From Lachnospiraceae bacterium (GTDB lineage: Bacteria; Bacillota; Clostridia; Lachnospirales; Lachnospiraceae): a stretch of 64,000 nt of DNA. The notes below the pieces were generated by a model. The model was not told the DNA's origin and made no database searches. It saw only the letters and a program-made list of their open reading frames with translations. The first letter of the stretch is position 1; each line of letters begins with the position of its first letter. The DNA lies in assembly GCA_009779895.1 (NCBI GenBank), contig WRBB01000004.1, forward strand, positions 1 to 64,000, in the 5' to 3' direction. Position numbers and translations under genes: made by a program. Positions 52,292-61,812 of this stretch are shown piece by piece.

Positions 52292-53713
52292 TTAAGTCCC
52301 AAACTCCCTTGTCACATTTTTTAACCACTTAAAACTTTTATAACGCAAGGCTGACAACGGAACCTTAATCAATTCATCTGCCATCAACAACACATATACA
52401 ACCGGCACCGAAAAACGAAATACATAACCGGCCAAGAAAGCCAGCAATAATGATCCGGTCCACATAGAAAAGGTATCCGCATATAAACCAAACTTCGTAT
52501 CACCACCTGCCCGTGAAATACCTACAATAAAAGTTGCATTGTAAGCCTGTGCTACCACATAATAGGCCATCACAATCAACATAAATTGCAAATACCCGGC
52601 AGCCCGTTGCGAGAGTACCATAAACTCAACCACAAAGGAAGAAGCAATCAAAATAAGAATACCACCTACTACGCCCATAATCAAACTGAGTTGTGTGAAT
52701 TTTTTCGCATATACCTTTGCTTCCTCGAATTTTTTTTCGCCAATGGTTTTCCCTAAATAAATAGCGGTGGTACTAGCCAAACCAAAGGATACTACCGTTG
52801 CTAACTGGCGCACCACCTGCGCCACTGAATTGGCGGCGATAGCTTCACTGCCCAAATGACCAAGAATCGCAGTATTGGCAGAAATCGCCACACCCCAAAT
52901 CGCCTCATTGCCCACCACAGGCATCGCATAACGAATAAAATCTTTCAACAAAACCTTATCCGTCTGAAACAAATTTTTCCACCTGAACTTCACATCTTTA
53001 TTAAAAAAACGTGCATAAATAAAAATAAGCAACACTTCCAGTATACGAGCAAAAACCGTCCCAATAGCCGCACCCTGAATGCCCAAAGCCGGCGTATCTA
53101 TGTGCAATGCCCCAAATCCAAAGGAAATTCCAAAAATTAAAATAAAATTGAGGATTACATTTACAACCAAAGAACAAGAATAAACCACCGTTGCTACAAT
53201 GACACGCTGTATACTGCGCATCACCAACAAATACGTCATGGTAATACCCATAAACACATAAGAAAAAGCCACGATTTGCAAATAAATTCTACCATTGGCA
53301 ATCACCTCTGCCTCTCTGGTGAATATCTGCAACAAATAGGTCGGAATCAATACCGCCAAAACATTAAAAAACAAAGTAATCACAAAAGAGATACGCATAC
53401 CCATGGCCAAAATCTTTTCAATGGTTCCTTTGTCTCCTTTGCCCCAATACTGCGCTGCCAAAACCGTAATGCCGGAACCCAATCCAAATAAAAGAAGTAT
53501 CATAATAAACTGAATTTGATTGGCAATCGCAGCACCGGCCAAAACAGACTCCCCCACACGACCCAACATAATCACGTCCGCAGCGGTCACCCCAACATTA
53601 ATTAAATTTTGCAACGCCAAAGGAATCACCAAAACAAAAACACTTTTATAAAAGTGATTTAAGTTGATGTTTGACTCCCCTGCCTTAACTATTTTCCCTT
53701 TGCGAAACCACAT
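52292..53713 (-). CDS. MATE-family efflux transporter
   Basis: A 473-residue membrane protein with twelve predicted helices and two similar halves (VIPLALQNLINVGVTAADVI at helix 1; YAMPVVGNEAIWGVAISANT at helix 7). It exports drugs or metabolites in exchange for sodium or protons. GAGGAAG precedes the ATG. The terminator of the dnaJ operon lies in its leader, so it has its own promoter. Confidence 0.9.
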   Translation of the reverse strand: MWFRKGKIVKAGESNINLNHFYKSVFVLVIPLALQNLINVGVTAADVIMLGRVGESVLAGAAIANQIQFIMILLLFGLGSGITVLAAQYWGKGDKGTIEKILAMGMRISFVITLFFNVLAVLIPTYLLQIFTREAEVIANGRIYLQIVAFSYVFMGITMTYLLVMRSIQRVIVATVVYSCSLVVNVILNFILIFGISFGFGALHIDTPALGIQGAAIGTVFARILEVLLIFIYARFFNKDVKFRWKNLFQTDKVLLKDFIRYAMPVVGNEAIWGVAISANTAILGHLGSEAIAANSVAQVVRQLATVVSFGLASTTAIYLGKTIGEKKFEEAKVYAKKFTQLSLIMGVVGGILILIASSFVVEFMVLSQRAAGYLQFMLIVMAYYVVAQAYNATFIVGISRAGGDTKFGLYADTFSMWTGSLLLAFLAGYVFRFSVPVVYVLLMADELIKVPLSALRYKSFKWLKNVTREFGT

Positions 53714-53724
53714 AAATCTTCCTC

Positions 53725-53760
53725 AAAAAGGTTGTTGCAACTTGTGTACAACAACCCTTT
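53725..53760 (-). terminator. Terminator of the hrcA-dnaJ operon
   Basis: On the minus strand GGTTGTTG ... CAACAACC is followed by TTTTTG, about 20 bases beyond the dnaJ stop. Confidence 0.8.
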
Positions 53761-53778
53761 ATATTTTTTATATCTTTT

Positions 53779-54966
53779 TTATACCTCTTCAAAGGCTTCT
53801 TTTACTTTTTCAAAAAACCCTTTTTTTTTGCTACCATCATCAGAAACCATACCTGCTGTCTGATTCAAAGAATCACCCGTCAACGCATCAAACCGGCGTA
53901 AAGCCTCTTTTGCCTCGGCGCTTAAACGCTCCGGCGTTTGAATAATCAAGGTCACATAATGATCTCCACGGACCTGGGCACTTCTCAGAGATGGTACCCC
54001 TTTTCCTTTCAAACGCACCTTGGTATCCGTTTTGGTGCCTGCTTTTATGGTATAAATCACATCACCGTCTACCGTACTAATCCGAATATCACTTCCCAAT
54101 GCCGCCTGTGCATAACTAATAGATACCGTAGAAAAAATGTGCATATCCTGACGTTGGAAAATGGGATGTCTGGACACATTTACCTCCACCAATAAATCAC
54201 CTCGCGGACCACCATTGGCTCCCGGTTCTCCCTTATCACGGATACGAACGCTTTGCCCATTGTCAATCCCGGCGGGAATAGATACTTTAATACGCTTGCG
54301 GGTGGAAGTATATCCGGTTCCACCACAGGAGGTGCATTTATCTTTGATGATTTTACCCGAACCATGACAGTTTGGACACGTCTGCACATTTTGTACCGTC
54401 CCAAAAAAAGACTGTTGGGTATACACCACTTGACCTTTTCCACCACATTTGGTACACGTTTCCGGTGATGTACCGGGCTTTGCACCACTACCATGGCAAG
54501 AGGTACAAGGTTCTTTCAGCATCACTTCAATCTCTTTTTCACAGCCGAAAACTGCTTCTTCAAAGGAAATACGTACACGATGACGAATATTTGCTCCTTT
54601 CATAGGACCATTGCTACTACGCCCCCGTCTACCACCGCCTCCAAATAAATCGCCAAAAATATCACCAAAAATATCACCAAAATCAGCACTGTTAAAATCA
54701 AAACCACCAAAACCACCGGGGCCGCCCCCACCATTGTCAAAAGCTGCATGACCAAATTGGTCATACTGACGGCGCTTCTCAGAGTCGCTTAAAACTGCAT
54801 AAGCCTCCGAGGCTTCCTTGAAAAGCTTCTCCGAGTCTTTGTTGCCCGGATCTACATCAGGATGATATTTTTTGGCTAAGACACGATAGGCTTTTTTTAG
54901 GTCATTGTCATTGGCATCTTTGGAAACACCAAGAACCTCATAATAATCTCTTTTTGAATCTGCCAT
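53779..54966 (-). CDS. dnaJ: Chaperone DnaJ
   Basis: A 395-residue class I J protein that delivers substrates to DnaK and triggers its ATPase. J domain 1-70 with the HPD motif in [11 protein letters not shown], a glycine/phenylalanine-rich linker (about 75-120), four zinc-finger repeats ([39 protein letters not shown]) and the C-terminal substrate-binding domains. The end ([17 protein letters not shown]) is a basic/acidic tail. It is the last gene of the heat-shock operon, 96 bases after dnaK. Confidence 0.97.
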   Translation of the reverse strand: MADSKRDYYEVLGVSKDANDNDLKKAYRVLAKKYHPDVDPGNKDSEKLFKEASEAYAVLSDSEKRRQYDQFGHAAFDNGGGGPGGFGGFDFNSADFGDIFGDIFGDLFGGGGRRGRSSNGPMKGANIRHRVRISFEEAVFGCEKEIEVMLKEPCTSCHGSGAKPGTSPETCTKCGGKGQVVYTQQSFFGTVQNVQTCPNCHGSGKIIKDKCTSCGGTGYTSTRKRIKVSIPAGIDNGQSVRIRDKGEPGANGGPRGDLLVEVNVSRHPIFQRQDMHIFSTVSISYAQAALGSDIRISTVDGDVIYTIKAGTKTDTKVRLKGKGVPSLRSAQVRGDHYVTLIIQTPERLSAEAKEALRRFDALTGDSLNQTAGMVSDDGSKKKGFFEKVKEAFEEV

Positions 54967-55062
54967 TGTAATTCGTCTTCTCTTTCGTCTTTATTTTTTC
55001 TCTCAACAGAAAAGGTGCCTGTATCAAAAACCCTTTTTCAGTTTTCATCAAATAACCTTGTT

Positions 55063-56934
55063 TTATACCTCTTTATAGTCACCGTCTACTACATCATCAC
55101 CTTCAAAACCTTCCGGTGCAGGTCCCGCGGATGGCTCCGGTCCCGGGCCTCCTTCTTGACCACCCTCCGGTGCAGCTTGCTCATACATCTTTGTGAACAA
55201 TTTCTGCGCACTTTCCATCAATTTTTCTTTGGCTACTTTAATTTCTTCCACCTGTGACTCACTTAATTCTTCTTCCGTTGCTCTTGCCAGAATATCTTTC
55301 ATTGCTTGAATATCCGCTTCCACAACTTCTTTATCGGCGGCATCTATCTTATCACCCACTTCATGCAGGGCTTTTTCTGTTTGGAATACAATTCCATCAG
55401 CCTCATTTTTTGCATCAATACCCTCTTTGCGTTTTCTATCTTGTGTTTCAAACTCGGCAGCTTCTCTCACTGCTTTGTCGATATCATCATCAGACATATT
55501 AGAACCCGCTGTAATGGTAATATGTTGCTCTTTGCCTGTACCCAAATCTTTTGCCGATACATTTACAATACCATTGGCATCAATATCAAAAGTAACTTCA
55601 ATTTGAGGAACACCACGCGGTGCCGGCGGAATACCATCTAATCTAAATTGACCCAGTGATTTATTATCTTTGGCAAATTGCCGTTCACCTTGTACCACGT
55701 TGATATCCACGGCTGTTTGATTGTCCGCTGCCGTTGAAAAAATTTGACCTTTCTTGGTTGGAATTGTCGTATTTCTTTCAATCAAACGTGTGGCTACTCC
55801 ACCCATTGTTTCGATGGAAAGTGACAATGGTGTCACATCAAGAAGAAGGATATCTCCAGCTCCTGCATCACCAGCCAATTTTCCACCTTGTACAGATGCA
55901 CCCAAGGCCACACATTCATCCGGATTCAAGGTTTTGCTCGGTTCCTTGCTTGTCAAACGCTTCACCAACTCTTGCACCACCGGAACACGAGTAGAACCAC
56001 CAACCAATAACACTTGCCCCAACTCAGAAGCCGTAATACCGGCATCGGATAACGCTCTTCTTACAGGCTCGGCTGTTTTTTCCACCAAATCATGAACCAA
56101 CTCTTCAAATTTGGCACGTGTAATGTTCATATCAAAATGCTTTGGTCCTGTATCTGTCGCAGTAATAAACGGCAGATTTACATTTGTTGTAGAAGCGGTT
56201 TGCAATTCTATTTTTGCCTTTTCTGCCGCTTCTTTCAGCCTTTGCAAAGCCATTTTGTCTGTTGATAAATCAACGCCCTCTTTTGATTTGAAATCCGCCA
56301 ACATATAGTTTGTCACCGCTTCATCAAAATCATCCCCACCAAGGCGGTTGTTTCCGGCTGTGGAAAGCACTTCAATAATACCATCACCAATCTCGATAAT
56401 AGACACATCAAAGGTACCACCTCCCAGGTCGTATACCATAATTTTTTGCTCATGCTCATTGTCCAAACCGTAAGCCAAAGCTGCTGCTGTTGGTTCGTTA
56501 ATAATCCGCTTTACATCCAATCCGGCAATCTTTCCTGCATCTTTGGTTGCTTGACGTTGTGCATCATTGAAATAAGCAGGTACGGTAATCACCGCTTCTG
56601 TCACTTTTTCACCCAAATAGGCTTCTGCATCTGATTTCAATTTTTGTAATATCATAGCAGAAACTTCTTGCGGAGAATACTTTTTATCATCAATCGTCAC
56701 CTTAAAATCAGAACCCATCTCCCTTTTAATGGATGAAATGGTGTGGTCTGCATTTGTAACCGCTTGGCGCTTTGCAGGCTCACCCACCAAACGCTCTCCG
56801 TTTTTTGTAAATGCTACGATAGATGGTGTGGTTCTGGTACCCTCCGTGTTTGTAATCACAGTTGGCTGTCCACCCTCCATAACAGCAACACAGCTGTTTG
56901 TTGTTCCTAAATCAATACCTATTATTTTTCCCAT
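55063..56934 (-). CDS. dnaK: Chaperone DnaK (Hsp70)
   Basis: A 623-residue ATP-driven chaperone. The actin-like ATPase domain (1 to about 360) starts [17 protein letters not shown] and contains [30 protein letters not shown] and [10 protein letters not shown]. The substrate domain (from about 365) includes [15 protein letters not shown]. The C-terminal tail is glycine/proline/glutamate-rich and ends [13 protein letters not shown], similar to the usual EEVD-like acidic end. The length is typical for Firmicutes. Confidence 0.98.
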   Translation of the reverse strand: MGKIIGIDLGTTNSCVAVMEGGQPTVITNTEGTRTTPSIVAFTKNGERLVGEPAKRQAVTNADHTISSIKREMGSDFKVTIDDKKYSPQEVSAMILQKLKSDAEAYLGEKVTEAVITVPAYFNDAQRQATKDAGKIAGLDVKRIINEPTAAALAYGLDNEHEQKIMVYDLGGGTFDVSIIEIGDGIIEVLSTAGNNRLGGDDFDEAVTNYMLADFKSKEGVDLSTDKMALQRLKEAAEKAKIELQTASTTNVNLPFITATDTGPKHFDMNITRAKFEELVHDLVEKTAEPVRRALSDAGITASELGQVLLVGGSTRVPVVQELVKRLTSKEPSKTLNPDECVALGASVQGGKLAGDAGAGDILLLDVTPLSLSIETMGGVATRLIERNTTIPTKKGQIFSTAADNQTAVDINVVQGERQFAKDNKSLGQFRLDGIPPAPRGVPQIEVTFDIDANGIVNVSAKDLGTGKEQHITITAGSNMSDDDIDKAVREAAEFETQDRKRKEGIDAKNEADGIVFQTEKALHEVGDKIDAADKEVVEADIQAMKDILARATEEELSESQVEEIKVAKEKLMESAQKLFTKMYEQAAPEGGQEGGPGPEPSAGPAPEGFEGDDVVDGDYKEV

Positions 56935-56979
56935 GGTTTCTTCCTCCTAAAATTTAAAATCGTTTTTATACGCATATTT

Positions 56980-57741
56980 CTAATTTGCTACTTTTACCAT
57001 ACTGTGACGAACCACAGTATCCCGATACATATAACCTTTTTGGAATTCTTCTATCACTATGTTTTCGCCTTGTTCTTCGTCTTCTACATGCATCACGGCA
57101 TTGTGAAAATCCGGATTAAATTCATTGCCCACCGCTTCAATCACTTTCACGCCTGCATCCTCTAAGGTGGTCATCATCTGCTTGTATATCATATCCATCC
57201 CCTCTACATAAGGATCCTCTTTTTTATCCTCCGGTACAGCAGACAAACCTCGTTCAAAATTGTCCAACACATCCAACAACTTTTCTACGATATCCCTTGC
57301 ACCGATTTCGTACATCCGAGACTTTTCTTTCTCTGTTCGTTTGCGGAAATTATCAAACTCTGCCATCTGGCGGGTCAAGCGATCTGTAAGTTCTTCAATC
57401 TTCTCATCTTTTTTATCTTTCTTTTTCTGAAAAAAGCGCTTTACATTACTTTCCGCCCCGGATTCTTCTTTCATTTCTTCCCCGGCTTCATCTTCATCAT
57501 CCAAAAACTCTTCATCACCTAAAGAATCTTCATCATCCAAGAAACCTTCTTCATCTAAAGAATCTTCATCATCCAAGAAATCCACAACCTCTTCTTTGGC
57601 TGTCTCTCCTAACATCGAATCCAAAGCCTCTGAATCAATGAACACCTCTTCTCCTGTCTCTTCTACGTCCTTGACTGCTTTGGCTTTTGCTTCTTCAACA
57701 GCTTCTTTCACCATCTCTTCTTGCTTTTTATTCTCTGCCAC
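56980..57741 (-). CDS. grpE: Nucleotide exchange factor GrpE with long acidic repeat extension
   Basis: A 253-residue co-chaperone that releases ADP from DnaK. The GrpE core (about 105-253) has a coiled coil (IEELTDRLTRQMAEFDNFRK) and a beta domain (PDFHNAVMHVEDE, KGYMYRDTVVRHSMVKV). The first hundred residues are a highly acidic extension with three near-repeats of about 12 residues beginning FLDDED. I start at a GTG at 57741, with GAGGAG just ahead; the ATG at 57774 would add eleven basic residues. It lies between hrcA and dnaK as usual. Confidence 0.93.
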   Translation of the reverse strand: MAENKKQEEMVKEAVEEAKAKAVKDVEETGEEVFIDSEALDSMLGETAKEEVVDFLDDEDSLDEEGFLDDEDSLGDEEFLDDEDEAGEEMKEESGAESNVKRFFQKKKDKKDEKIEELTDRLTRQMAEFDNFRKRTEKEKSRMYEIGARDIVEKLLDVLDNFERGLSAVPEDKKEDPYVEGMDMIYKQMMTTLEDAGVKVIEAVGNEFNPDFHNAVMHVEDEEQGENIVIEEFQKGYMYRDTVVRHSMVKVAN

Positions 57742-57786
57742 GCGTCTCCTCAACCTCCTATATTTTTTATGCATTTCTACATGCTT

Positions 57787-58824
57787 TTATCCGTCTTTTT
57801 GATAAATCTCATCTAGCTTTTGCTGTAATGTTTTTAACGTATTCATCACATGCTCGTAATCCATACGCTTCGGTCCGATAATACCAATCGTACCTTTCAT
57901 ACCATCGCCCAATTCATAGGTGGCTGTCACCACACTACAATCTTTCATAGTTTTAACAGGTGCCTCATCACCAATGTAAACCTGTATCCCATGATTGTCC
58001 TCAGAAGATAATGTATCCACAACCAACTCTGCCAACTGTTGTTTTTCCTCAAAGGCATTGATAATCTCATGGGCACTTTCTTTGTCACTTAGCTCAGGAT
58101 ACTTGAAAATATTGGTGGTGCCGCTGGTATAAATCTCCACATCATCATCCACTTGGATAATGTCCGCAACCGCATCTAAAACATCACTAATCACCTTGCT
58201 ATGATTCCCTGCCTGATCTTTTAACCGAGCAATCAAACCTAAGTTAATCGCCTCGATAGACAAACCAATCAAACTGGTATTCAGTAGCATATTGAGCTTA
58301 AGTAGGTTTTCATTACTAAGAGGTTCTCCTATATCTAGTATCTTGTTCTTAATAATGTTGCCCCCCATCACAATCACCGCTACAATCTGCAAATCTTCTA
58401 CCTGAGATAGCTGAATGAATTTGATGGTATTGCCTTTGTTAACCGGTGCTGATACCATGGTCGCGTAATTGGTATTAGATGCCAAAACCTTAGCCGCTTG
58501 CTTTAGCACTTGATCCACTTGGCCCGTTTTTTCTATCATAATGTTTTTTAATGCGGTAAGCTCTGCTTCTTTTTCCTGCAAAAGCATATCCACATAGAGC
58601 CGATAGCCCTTATCCGATGGAATCCGACCGGCAGAGGTATGGGGCTGGAAAATAAACTCCAATTCCTCCAAATCGGCCATCTCATTGCGAATGGTTGCTG
58701 AACTTAAATTCAGCTCTGTATATTTTGAAAGGGTTCTGGAACCAACAGGCTCGCCGGTTTCTAAGTAATTTTTAATAATAGCTTTTAATATGACCAACTT
58801 ACGATCACTTAATGAAACTGCCAT
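57787..58824 (-). CDS. hrcA: Heat-inducible repressor HrcA
   Basis: A 345-residue repressor that binds CIRCE elements and is released on heat shock when GroEL is occupied. A winged helix covers 1-75 (LVILKAIIKNYLETGEPVGS, NLSSATIRNEMADLEELEFI), followed by the dimer domain and GAF-like domain with GIIGPKRMDYEHVMNTL near the end. It leads the hrcA-grpE-dnaK-dnaJ operon and lies behind a perfect CIRCE. Confidence 0.96.
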   Translation of the reverse strand: MAVSLSDRKLVILKAIIKNYLETGEPVGSRTLSKYTELNLSSATIRNEMADLEELEFIFQPHTSAGRIPSDKGYRLYVDMLLQEKEAELTALKNIMIEKTGQVDQVLKQAAKVLASNTNYATMVSAPVNKGNTIKFIQLSQVEDLQIVAVIVMGGNIIKNKILDIGEPLSNENLLKLNMLLNTSLIGLSIEAINLGLIARLKDQAGNHSKVISDVLDAVADIIQVDDDVEIYTSGTTNIFKYPELSDKESAHEIINAFEEKQQLAELVVDTLSSEDNHGIQVYIGDEAPVKTMKDCSVVTATYELGDGMKGTIGIIGPKRMDYEHVMNTLKTLQQKLDEIYQKDG

Positions 58825-58862
58825 ATTAGGAAACCGCCTTTCTTACCTGTTTTTTGAACTTA

Positions 58863-58889
58863 TTAGCACTCATTTACCTCGAGTGCTAA
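58863..58889. promoter_or_regulatory. CIRCE operator
   Basis: TTAGCACTC (58863-58871), nine bases, GAGTGCTAA (58881-58889): an exact match to the HrcA operator. It lies 15 bases downstream of the hrcA -10 box, in the leader. Confidence 0.97.
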
Positions 58890-58903
58890 TGCCCTGCCTT
58901 ATT

Positions 58904-58932
58904 AAAATACCACCATGTCAATCATTTGTCAA
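58904..58932 (-). promoter_or_regulatory. hrcA operon promoter
   Basis: On the minus strand TTGACA (58927-58932), 17 bases, TATTTT (58904-58909). A second TTGACA overlaps the spacer. Confidence 0.65.
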
Positions 58933-58999
58933 TACATTTATCAAATTTTATATGTACAAACAGGAAAACCAAAAGAATAAATAAAACGCCGTCATACTC

Positions 59000-59028
59000 T
59001 TGACAAACATAACGTACTTTGATAGCAT
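59000..59028 (+). promoter_or_regulatory. feoA promoter
   Basis: TTGACA (59000-59005), 17 bases, TAGCAT (59023-59028), about 60 bases before the feoA ATG. Confidence 0.7.
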
Positions 59029-59034
59029 ATAGTC

Positions 59035-59050
59035 GTTAGGATAAACTAAC
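59035..59050. promoter_or_regulatory. Candidate iron-repressor operator at feoA
   Basis: GTTAG (59035-59039), six bases, CTAAC (59046-59050), an inverted repeat right at the expected transcription start. TTAG/CTAA halves recall DtxR/IdeR-type boxes, though the centre differs from the consensus. Confidence 0.4.
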
Positions 59051-59087
59051 TGGTGCAAATAAAACAAGCAAATCGGAGGATCATGTA

Positions 59088-59324
59088 ATGTCAGCAACAA
59101 CCAATTTATATGCGGCGCAAAAAAATGACATATTAGAAATCACATCTGTACCCAAGATTGATTTACTGGAAAATATCGGTTTACGAAGCGGCACGCGCCT
59201 TTTTATACAAAACCGCTACGCTTGCGGCGGTCCTTTGCTTTTACGCGTAGAAGAAGCTTATAATGTTGCCTTAGGAAAGGATATCGCAATACAAATCGGC
59301 GTGGAACATGCAGGTGTATCATGA
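59088..59324 (+). CDS. feoA: Ferrous iron transport protein A
   Basis: A 78-residue SH3-like protein that supports FeoB. The pattern LENIGLRSGTRLFIQNRY and GGPLLLRVEEAYNVALGKDI is typical. CGGAGG lies ahead of the ATG. Its stop overlaps the feoB start in an ATGA, and a sigma-A promoter with a nearby inverted repeat precedes it. Confidence 0.88.
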   Translation: MSATTNLYAAQKNDILEITSVPKIDLLENIGLRSGTRLFIQNRYACGGPLLLRVEEAYNVALGKDIAIQIGVEHAGVS

Positions 59325-61108
59325 ACTGTCACAACGTACCACTGGATGCACCTATACTAAAAAAACAAAATAAAATTTTACTCATGGGGAATCCCAACGT
59401 AGGGAAAAGTGTTTTTTTTACGGAATTAACCGGAATCCATGCCATGAGTTCCAATTATACCGGTACCACCGTCAACTTTATGGAAGGGCGCATCACCATT
59501 GAAGAAAAAGAATATACCTTGATTGATGTTCCCGGCACTTATTCCTTGTCACCCTCCTCTGAAGCAGAAGCTGTGGCAACCCGTTTTATGGAAAGTGGAG
59601 CCAAGGCTATCATCTGTGTACTGGATGCTTCGAACTTAGAACGAAACTTGCGTCTGGCATTGGAACTACAACAATTTTCCATTCCCATTTTATATACGCT
59701 AAATTTAACGGACGTGGCACAACGTCACGGCATCAGCTTAAATACCGCCGTTTTGGCAAAAGAGCTGGGGGGACCTGTGATTTCGACGATTGCCGTAAAA
59801 AAGCAAGGCATCAAGCAACTGGAAAAAGAATTAGCACTTCTATTAAAGGATTCCGACGAAACAAACATACAAAAAAGCTGTGACACCTGCCCGTTTCACA
59901 ATCCAAACAAATCGGATTCCGCCAAAGATTTGTGGGCACGTGCCAAAGAAATCAATCAGCGTGTCAGTAAAAAAGAAACTTCAAATCCTAGTTTTATAGA
60001 CAAATTGGGAGATGCTATGCTTAAACCCTTTCCCGGTATACCCATTGCTTTATTGGTTATGTTTGTCACCATTGCTTTGGTTATTTTTGGCGGGCGTGGA
60101 CTGCGAGCCGCAGCACTTTTACCATTGGTCAACGGTTTAATTGTGCCATTTTTCCGCAATGTATTTACCGCCATTTTGCCCGAGGGCATCTTTTTAAATA
60201 TTTTAATTGGTGAATTCGGTATTTTTGTCATTAGTTTTGAATGGATTCTTGCCCTTATTTTCCCTTATGTACTGCTCTTTTATGTTGCTTTTACATTTTT
60301 GGAAGATACCGGCTTTTTACCAAGAATATCCGTCTTATTTGACAATGTTATGCGCAAACTGGGCATACAAGGCGGTAGTCTCATTTATATGATTATGGGG
60401 TATGGTTGTGCTGTACCTGCTATCATTGGCAGCCGTGCAGCCACCTCACGAAAAGAACGGATTGTCATCAGCGCGGCGATTTGCTTTGCAATTCCCTGTA
60501 TCTCTCAAACGGGAGCCATCATAAGCCTACTTTCCGCCTATGCGTGGTGGATGATACCGGCTATGCTGCTTTTTTCACTGTTGTTGTTTATACTGGTTAC
60601 TTTGGTGGCGGGAAAAGTAGTCAAAGGCAATGTAGAACCACTATTATTGGAAGTACCAAACCTACTCATGCCAAATCCAAAGGCTTATGGACGCAAGCTC
60701 TTAACCCGTATGAAACACTTTTTAAGAGAAGCGGAAATACCCATGATGCTTGCTATTTTAATCGCAGCATTGCTGGCTGAGTCCGGACTTTTAGATGCCA
60801 TTGCCATCTATGCCCAACCCATCGTCAGCAATTGGCTGGGCCTACCTGATCAAGCGGTAATTGCATTGATTTTGGGTATCGTACGACGGGAAATGTCCGT
60901 GGCTCCATTATTAGCATTAGACCTTACCGCTCTACAGGCCTTTGTAGGTGGTGTTGTATCACTGATGTACATACCTTGTATCTCTGTTTTTGCGATTTTG
61001 ACCAAAGAATTTAAAATAAGAGTTGCTCTTTTGATTAGTGTTGGCACTATTTTCTTAGCTATTTTTGTAGGTGGCTTCATCAATCAGATTGCACACCTAT
61101 TTCTATAA
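59321..61108 (+). CDS. feoB: Ferrous iron transporter FeoB
   Basis: A 595-residue GTP-dependent Fe(II) importer. The G domain (about 17-175) has G1 GNPNVGKS (23-30), G2 in NYTGTTVNF, G3 DVPG and G4 NLTD. A helical linker follows, then the membrane part (from about 235) with the gate-region motifs YGCAVPAIIGSR and CIPCISQTGAI. It is shorter than the 700-residue E. coli form mainly in the linker and C-terminus. It begins at an ATGA overlap with feoA; the terminator is not visible before the next gene. Confidence 0.94.
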   Translation: MNCHNVPLDAPILKKQNKILLMGNPNVGKSVFFTELTGIHAMSSNYTGTTVNFMEGRITIEEKEYTLIDVPGTYSLSPSSEAEAVATRFMESGAKAIICVLDASNLERNLRLALELQQFSIPILYTLNLTDVAQRHGISLNTAVLAKELGGPVISTIAVKKQGIKQLEKELALLLKDSDETNIQKSCDTCPFHNPNKSDSAKDLWARAKEINQRVSKKETSNPSFIDKLGDAMLKPFPGIPIALLVMFVTIALVIFGGRGLRAAALLPLVNGLIVPFFRNVFTAILPEGIFLNILIGEFGIFVISFEWILALIFPYVLLFYVAFTFLEDTGFLPRISVLFDNVMRKLGIQGGSLIYMIMGYGCAVPAIIGSRAATSRKERIVISAAICFAIPCISQTGAIISLLSAYAWWMIPAMLLFSLLLFILVTLVAGKVVKGNVEPLLLEVPNLLMPNPKAYGRKLLTRMKHFLREAEIPMMLAILIAALLAESGLLDAIAIYAQPIVSNWLGLPDQAVIALILGIVRREMSVAPLLALDLTALQAFVGGVVSLMYIPCISVFAILTKEFKIRVALLISVGTIFLAIFVGGFINQIAHLFL

Positions 61109-61152
61109 ATTTTAAATCATAAACTTCATTCGTTTAGAAAGGATTACAAACC

Positions 61153-61812
61153 ATGTCGCGATGGATTACGACCGTCACACGAAAAATTGAAACACTGGCT
61201 ACAACACAAGAAGTGATTTATAAACTTGCACAAAGTTATTACTTTGATGTGATTCAAAAAGAAGTCATTCTGGCCAATCTAAACAAAGATGACCATATTC
61301 TTTGTATCGGGGGAGGCATTTGCCCCTTTACCGCTATTTTGTTTCATACCATAACAGATGCAAAAGTGACGGTCATAGACAATGACATACTTTGTATCCC
61401 CAAAGCGCAAAACATAATTGCCCGCTTCGGCTTGACAAAACACATCCAAGTGCTGCACCAAGACGGGCGCAGCAAAGACTTTTCCTTTCAGCCTTTTACC
61501 GTGGTTCATTTTGCTTTGCAGGTCAGTCCTATGGAATCCGTATTCTCTTGGGTGGAACAACAAGTAAACACCCATACAAAATTGCTGCTGCGCAGACCAA
61601 AAAAACAATTAAAAGAGCTCTATCAACCCTTACAAAATACACTGTTGCAAAACTGCCCGTTTACATTACACCAAGGTTCTCGCAATATTGCACGCACCTT
61701 ACTTTATATCAAGTCGGAGGAAACTTATGAAAAACAATCGAAAACCCTTATTTCGATGGATTTTGATGCTATTTCTGATTCTGTTTCTCACAATTACCCT
61801 GTGGCAGTTTGA
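61153..61812 (+). CDS. SAM-dependent Rossmann-fold protein, nicotianamine-synthase-like
   Basis: A 219-residue protein with a class I methyltransferase-like nucleotide fold. The glycine loop CIGGGICPFTAILFH (about 51-65), the acidic VTVIDNDI and ARFGLTKHIQVLHQDG resemble nicotianamine synthase-type enzymes (G-x-G-x2-P-x-T-A-I), which move aminocarboxypropyl groups, as well as ordinary methyltransferases. Position behind feoAB fits a metal-related role, but the activity is inferred. AAAGGA precedes the ATG. The last 28 codons overlap the next gene, a tight coupling. Confidence 0.65.
   Translation: MSRWITTVTRKIETLATTQEVIYKLAQSYYFDVIQKEVILANLNKDDHILCIGGGICPFTAILFHTITDAKVTVIDNDILCIPKAQNIIARFGLTKHIQVLHQDGRSKDFSFQPFTVVHFALQVSPMESVFSWVEQQVNTHTKLLLRRPKKQLKELYQPLQNTLLQNCPFTLHQGSRNIARTLLYIKSEETYEKQSKTLISMDFDAISDSVSHNYPVAV

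Noticed and set aside
53815..53829. T9-type run (A9 in the coding strand) near the end of dnaJ as another phase switch
   Set aside because: It encodes consecutive lysines (KKK) in frame in a housekeeping chaperone; A/T runs of this size are common in this AT-rich sequence.
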